Below, piece by piece: positions 6,151 to 7,427 of a stretch of DNA of 7,427 nt (within the stretch, counting starts at the first letter, position 1; every line of letters starts with the position of its first letter). This DNA comes from Lachnoclostridium sp. UBA1308. Lineage in GTDB: Bacteria; Bacillota; Clostridia; Lachnospirales; Lachnospiraceae. The position numbers and the translations under genes were made by a program. The stretch is taken from contig DBTU01000014.1 of the NCBI GenBank assembly GCA_002307215.1, positions 1 to 7,427 of the forward strand, read 5' to 3'. The notes below the pieces were generated by a model. The model made no database searches. It had not been told where the DNA came from and saw only the letters and a program-made list of their open reading frames with translations.

Positions 6151-6237
6151 CAAAGTATTGTAACTGTATTTCGGCTTTCATTCATTTATTAAGTTTATCC
6201 CATCTTAAAAAGAAATACCGATAATATTTAACAGATT

Positions 6238-6266
6238 ACTATACTTTAAATTACAATAAATCCATA
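6238..6266 (-). promoter_or_regulatory. Possible promoter of the GH36 operon in the 6133-6355 control region
   Basis: The 220 bases between the upstream terminator and GH36 hold no gene and must contain the operon promoter. The best leftward candidate is TATAGT (6243-6238) with TATGGA (6266-6261) 17 bases upstream, a poor -35 as expected where an activator is needed. That -35 lies inside GTATGGATT (6267-6259), close to the GTATGGTT block that occurs twice upstream of GH27. TATTAT (6226-6221) is another possible -10. I saw no convincing catabolite-repression (cre) site. Confidence 0.25.
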
Positions 6267-6355
6267 CGGATAGCAACATGAAATGCAATATTTATAACAT
6301 AATACAACGATGATAAATAAAAGCTATCATTGTAGGCTTCAAATTAGTTTCTGAC

Positions 6356-6422
6356 AAAAACGCAAGAGGCTTCACACACTTCATCATTCACCTTTCGAAG
6401 GGAGTGTGTAAAACCTCTTGCG
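6356..6422 (-). terminator. Strong leftward Rho-independent terminator
   Basis: CGCAAGAGG (6361-6369) pairs perfectly with CCTCTTGCG (6414-6422), and after a short internal loop ACACACT (6374-6380) pairs with AGTGTGT (6403-6409). A small CCTT/AAGG hairpin sits in the apical loop. On the minus strand the stem is followed directly by TTTTT (6360-6356). It ends the leftward unit from the right edge and insulates the GH36 operon from it. There is no T-tract on the plus strand. Confidence 0.85.
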
Positions 6423-6467
6423 ATAATTCATCCTACTTATTGTCCGCATCTAAAACATATAGAAAAT

Positions 6468-6791
6468 CTACTTTTTGGATATCAACATTTGTTTTAGAAG
6501 CATGGTGACAAAAAGAAAACCCAAATAGCAAATGCACAATTCGCCAAAAAACGATATTAATAGTAGGTTATAGTCAACCGTTTTGCTTATTACTGTAAAT
6601 ACATTAGTGTAATTACTACATGGTTCTAATGTCAGAAGATATAAAAATGGGAATATATGCCCAAACTGATAAACATAATAGTTCCCCCATTTTTCTATCG
6701 AAGATGGACATACATTAACTAGTACAGTCAGTAATAGTGATATAATCAATCCACCTTTATGTTTTTATATAAATTGCATTCTTTTCCACAT
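6468..6791 (-). pseudogene. Small membrane protein gene broken by an in-frame stop
   Basis: From ATG at 6791 the frame reads MWKRMQFI, then TAA (6767-6765), then continues in the same frame as KHKGG and 94 more codons to a TAG at 6468. The continuation is strongly hydrophobic: one membrane segment right after the stop (LIISLLLTVLVNV), a central hydrophobic stretch around FPFLYLLTL, and a third near the end (YNLLLISFFGELCICYLGF), closing with a lysine-rich tail. Joined, it would be about 107 residues with a basic N-terminus ahead of the first membrane segment, a normal membrane-protein start, so one nonsense mutation is the simplest reading. Alternatively translation begins at TTG 6749, but AAGGTGG is only one base from it, too close. 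The ATG follows the upstream gene's stop by 11 bases, with AGAGG abutting it, so the two are one operon. It resembles parts of transport permeases, but I recognise no family. Confidence 0.5.
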
Positions 6792-6802
6792 CCTCTAAAT
6801 AA

Positions 6803-7427
6803 TTATCCAGTGATATCACCCGCGCACAAAATGTGTCCAAATGTTACAGTAGTGGATGCAGAAAAAACTGTATTTGGAATACCATATGTAAGAACTCCAG
6901 TTACATCTACATCTGCATCTGTTTCATAACCACCAATAGTAACGGTCGAATACTTAAAATCCCATGATGCGAGAGAAATTCCGGTTTGCCAACTATCCGT
7001 AACAGTAACAGTATTTATATACCATACATTGTTTGTTGATAACTTTTTCATATTCGCATTATACAATACTACTATACTGCAAATGCCAATGGAAGGTACG
7101 CTAGACGAAACAGTAAATGTTTTATTAGTATAATCTTTATATTCAGACCACGTTGCGTTAGAAGATGTAGCGTTTGCTGTTAATACTGTACCATTAACAG
7201 TATTAATACAGCTTATATAAGATCTGTTATTTGTTGATGTCATATTTGAGGATGTGCAACTAACTTGTAACGCATCCTCGTAAAATCCTCTAACATAACT
7301 ATTCAACTGATCGTCAGACATCATAGAGATTTGGCTTATGAATTCATCGTTTTGCTCGTTTTCATTGATTGAAAGCTCAACTTTTGATGAGTATTCAGTA
7401 TTCAGTTCAGCCTTATCTAAGACTACC
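6803..7427 (-). CDS. Partial Ser/Thr/Asn-rich protein, probably exported, unrecognised
   Basis: The C-terminal 207 residues of a leftward gene whose start lies beyond the right edge; the frame stays open through all 103 bases upstream of its first visible ATG at 7324, so that Met is internal. The visible N-terminal part is acidic and polar (VELSINENEQNDEF, then MMSDDQLNSYVRGFYED); the rest is rich in Ser, Thr, Asn, Val and Tyr with alternating hydrophobic residues, typical of an extracellular beta-sandwich domain. Four cysteines (in LQVSCTS, YISCINT, GICSIVV, HILCAGD) could form disulfides. No LPXTG anchor or membrane segment is visible, and it ends CAGDITG. Any signal peptide would be outside the window. 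A hydrophobic membrane-protein frame follows 11 bases downstream, and a terminator after that, so the pair forms one unit. I do not recognise the family. Confidence 0.7.
   Translation of the reverse strand, partial: VVLDKAELNTEYSSKVELSINENEQNDEFISQISMMSDDQLNSYVRGFYEDALQVSCTSSNMTSTNNRSYISCINTVNGTVLTANATSSNATWSEYKDYTNKTFTVSSSVPSIGICSIVVLYNANMKKLSTNNVWYINTVTVTDSWQTGISLASWDFKYSTVTIGGYETDADVDVTGVLTYGIPNTVFSASTTVTFGHILCAGDITG

Noticed and set aside
6155..6180. Catabolite-repression (cre) site resembling TGAAAGCCGAAATACA upstream of GH36
   Set aside because: The central CG is one base out of register with the cre consensus, so it does not match.
6361..6422. Long inverted repeat considered as a mobile-element end
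   Set aside because: Perfect stem followed by a T-run on the minus strand fits an intrinsic terminator; no target-site duplication or transposase is seen.
1..7427. CRISPR array, tRNA, rRNA, insertion sequence or prophage
   Set aside because: No regularly spaced repeats, cloverleaf-like segment, rRNA sequence or transposase/integrase frame was found on either strand.

Overview
The window looks like chromosomal DNA of a low-GC Gram-positive anaerobe, most likely a Clostridia/Lachnospiraceae-type bacterium. The evidence is AT-rich intergenic DNA, AGGAG-type ribosome binding sites, sigma-A-like promoters, and two cytoplasmic alpha-galactosidases of the kind gut and plant-degrading Clostridia carry. 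This placement is inference from protein style and base composition; no rRNA or other taxonomic marker is present.

Layout. Positions 1-85 hold the 5' end of an unrecognised leftward gene. Positions 86-550 hold no convincing gene but are full of signals: overlapping divergent promoters near 160-212, a possible short structured transcript (219-357) ending in a clear intrinsic terminator, a partly duplicated promoter segment (366-475), and the likely promoter of the next gene. Rightward from 551 lie a GH27 alpha-galactosidase and, with no gap, a 67-residue four-cysteine zinc-ribbon-like protein. Positions 1919-2125 are the convergent junction, with one doubtful 33-codon ORF and a weak terminator. 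Leftward from 6132 to 2126 runs a probable three-gene operon: GH36 alpha-galactosidase, an unusual FMN-dependent alpha-hydroxy-acid-oxidase-family protein, and an AraC-family regulator. Positions 6133-6355 hold its control region. A strong leftward terminator (6356-6422) separates this from another leftward unit at the right end: a small membrane-protein gene interrupted by a stop codon (6468-6791), preceded by the 3' part of a Ser/Thr/Asn-rich, probably exported protein cut by the window edge (6803-7427).

How it fits together. GH27 and GH36 both remove terminal alpha-1,6-galactose (raffinose, stachyose, melibiose, galactomannan fragments). Neither has a signal peptide, so they should act on imported oligosaccharides; no transporter is in the window. 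The AraC protein is the obvious candidate regulator of one or both units. The FMN enzyme has kept the cofactor and catalytic-His regions but lost the substrate-carboxylate Arg of classical 2-hydroxyacid oxidases, so its job beside an alpha-galactosidase is the main open biochemical question. The right-end pair is the least recognisable part of the window.

Four start codons were moved or judged from ribosome binding sites: GH27 to 551, GH36 to 6132, the FMN protein to 3901, and the membrane pseudogene back to 6791.
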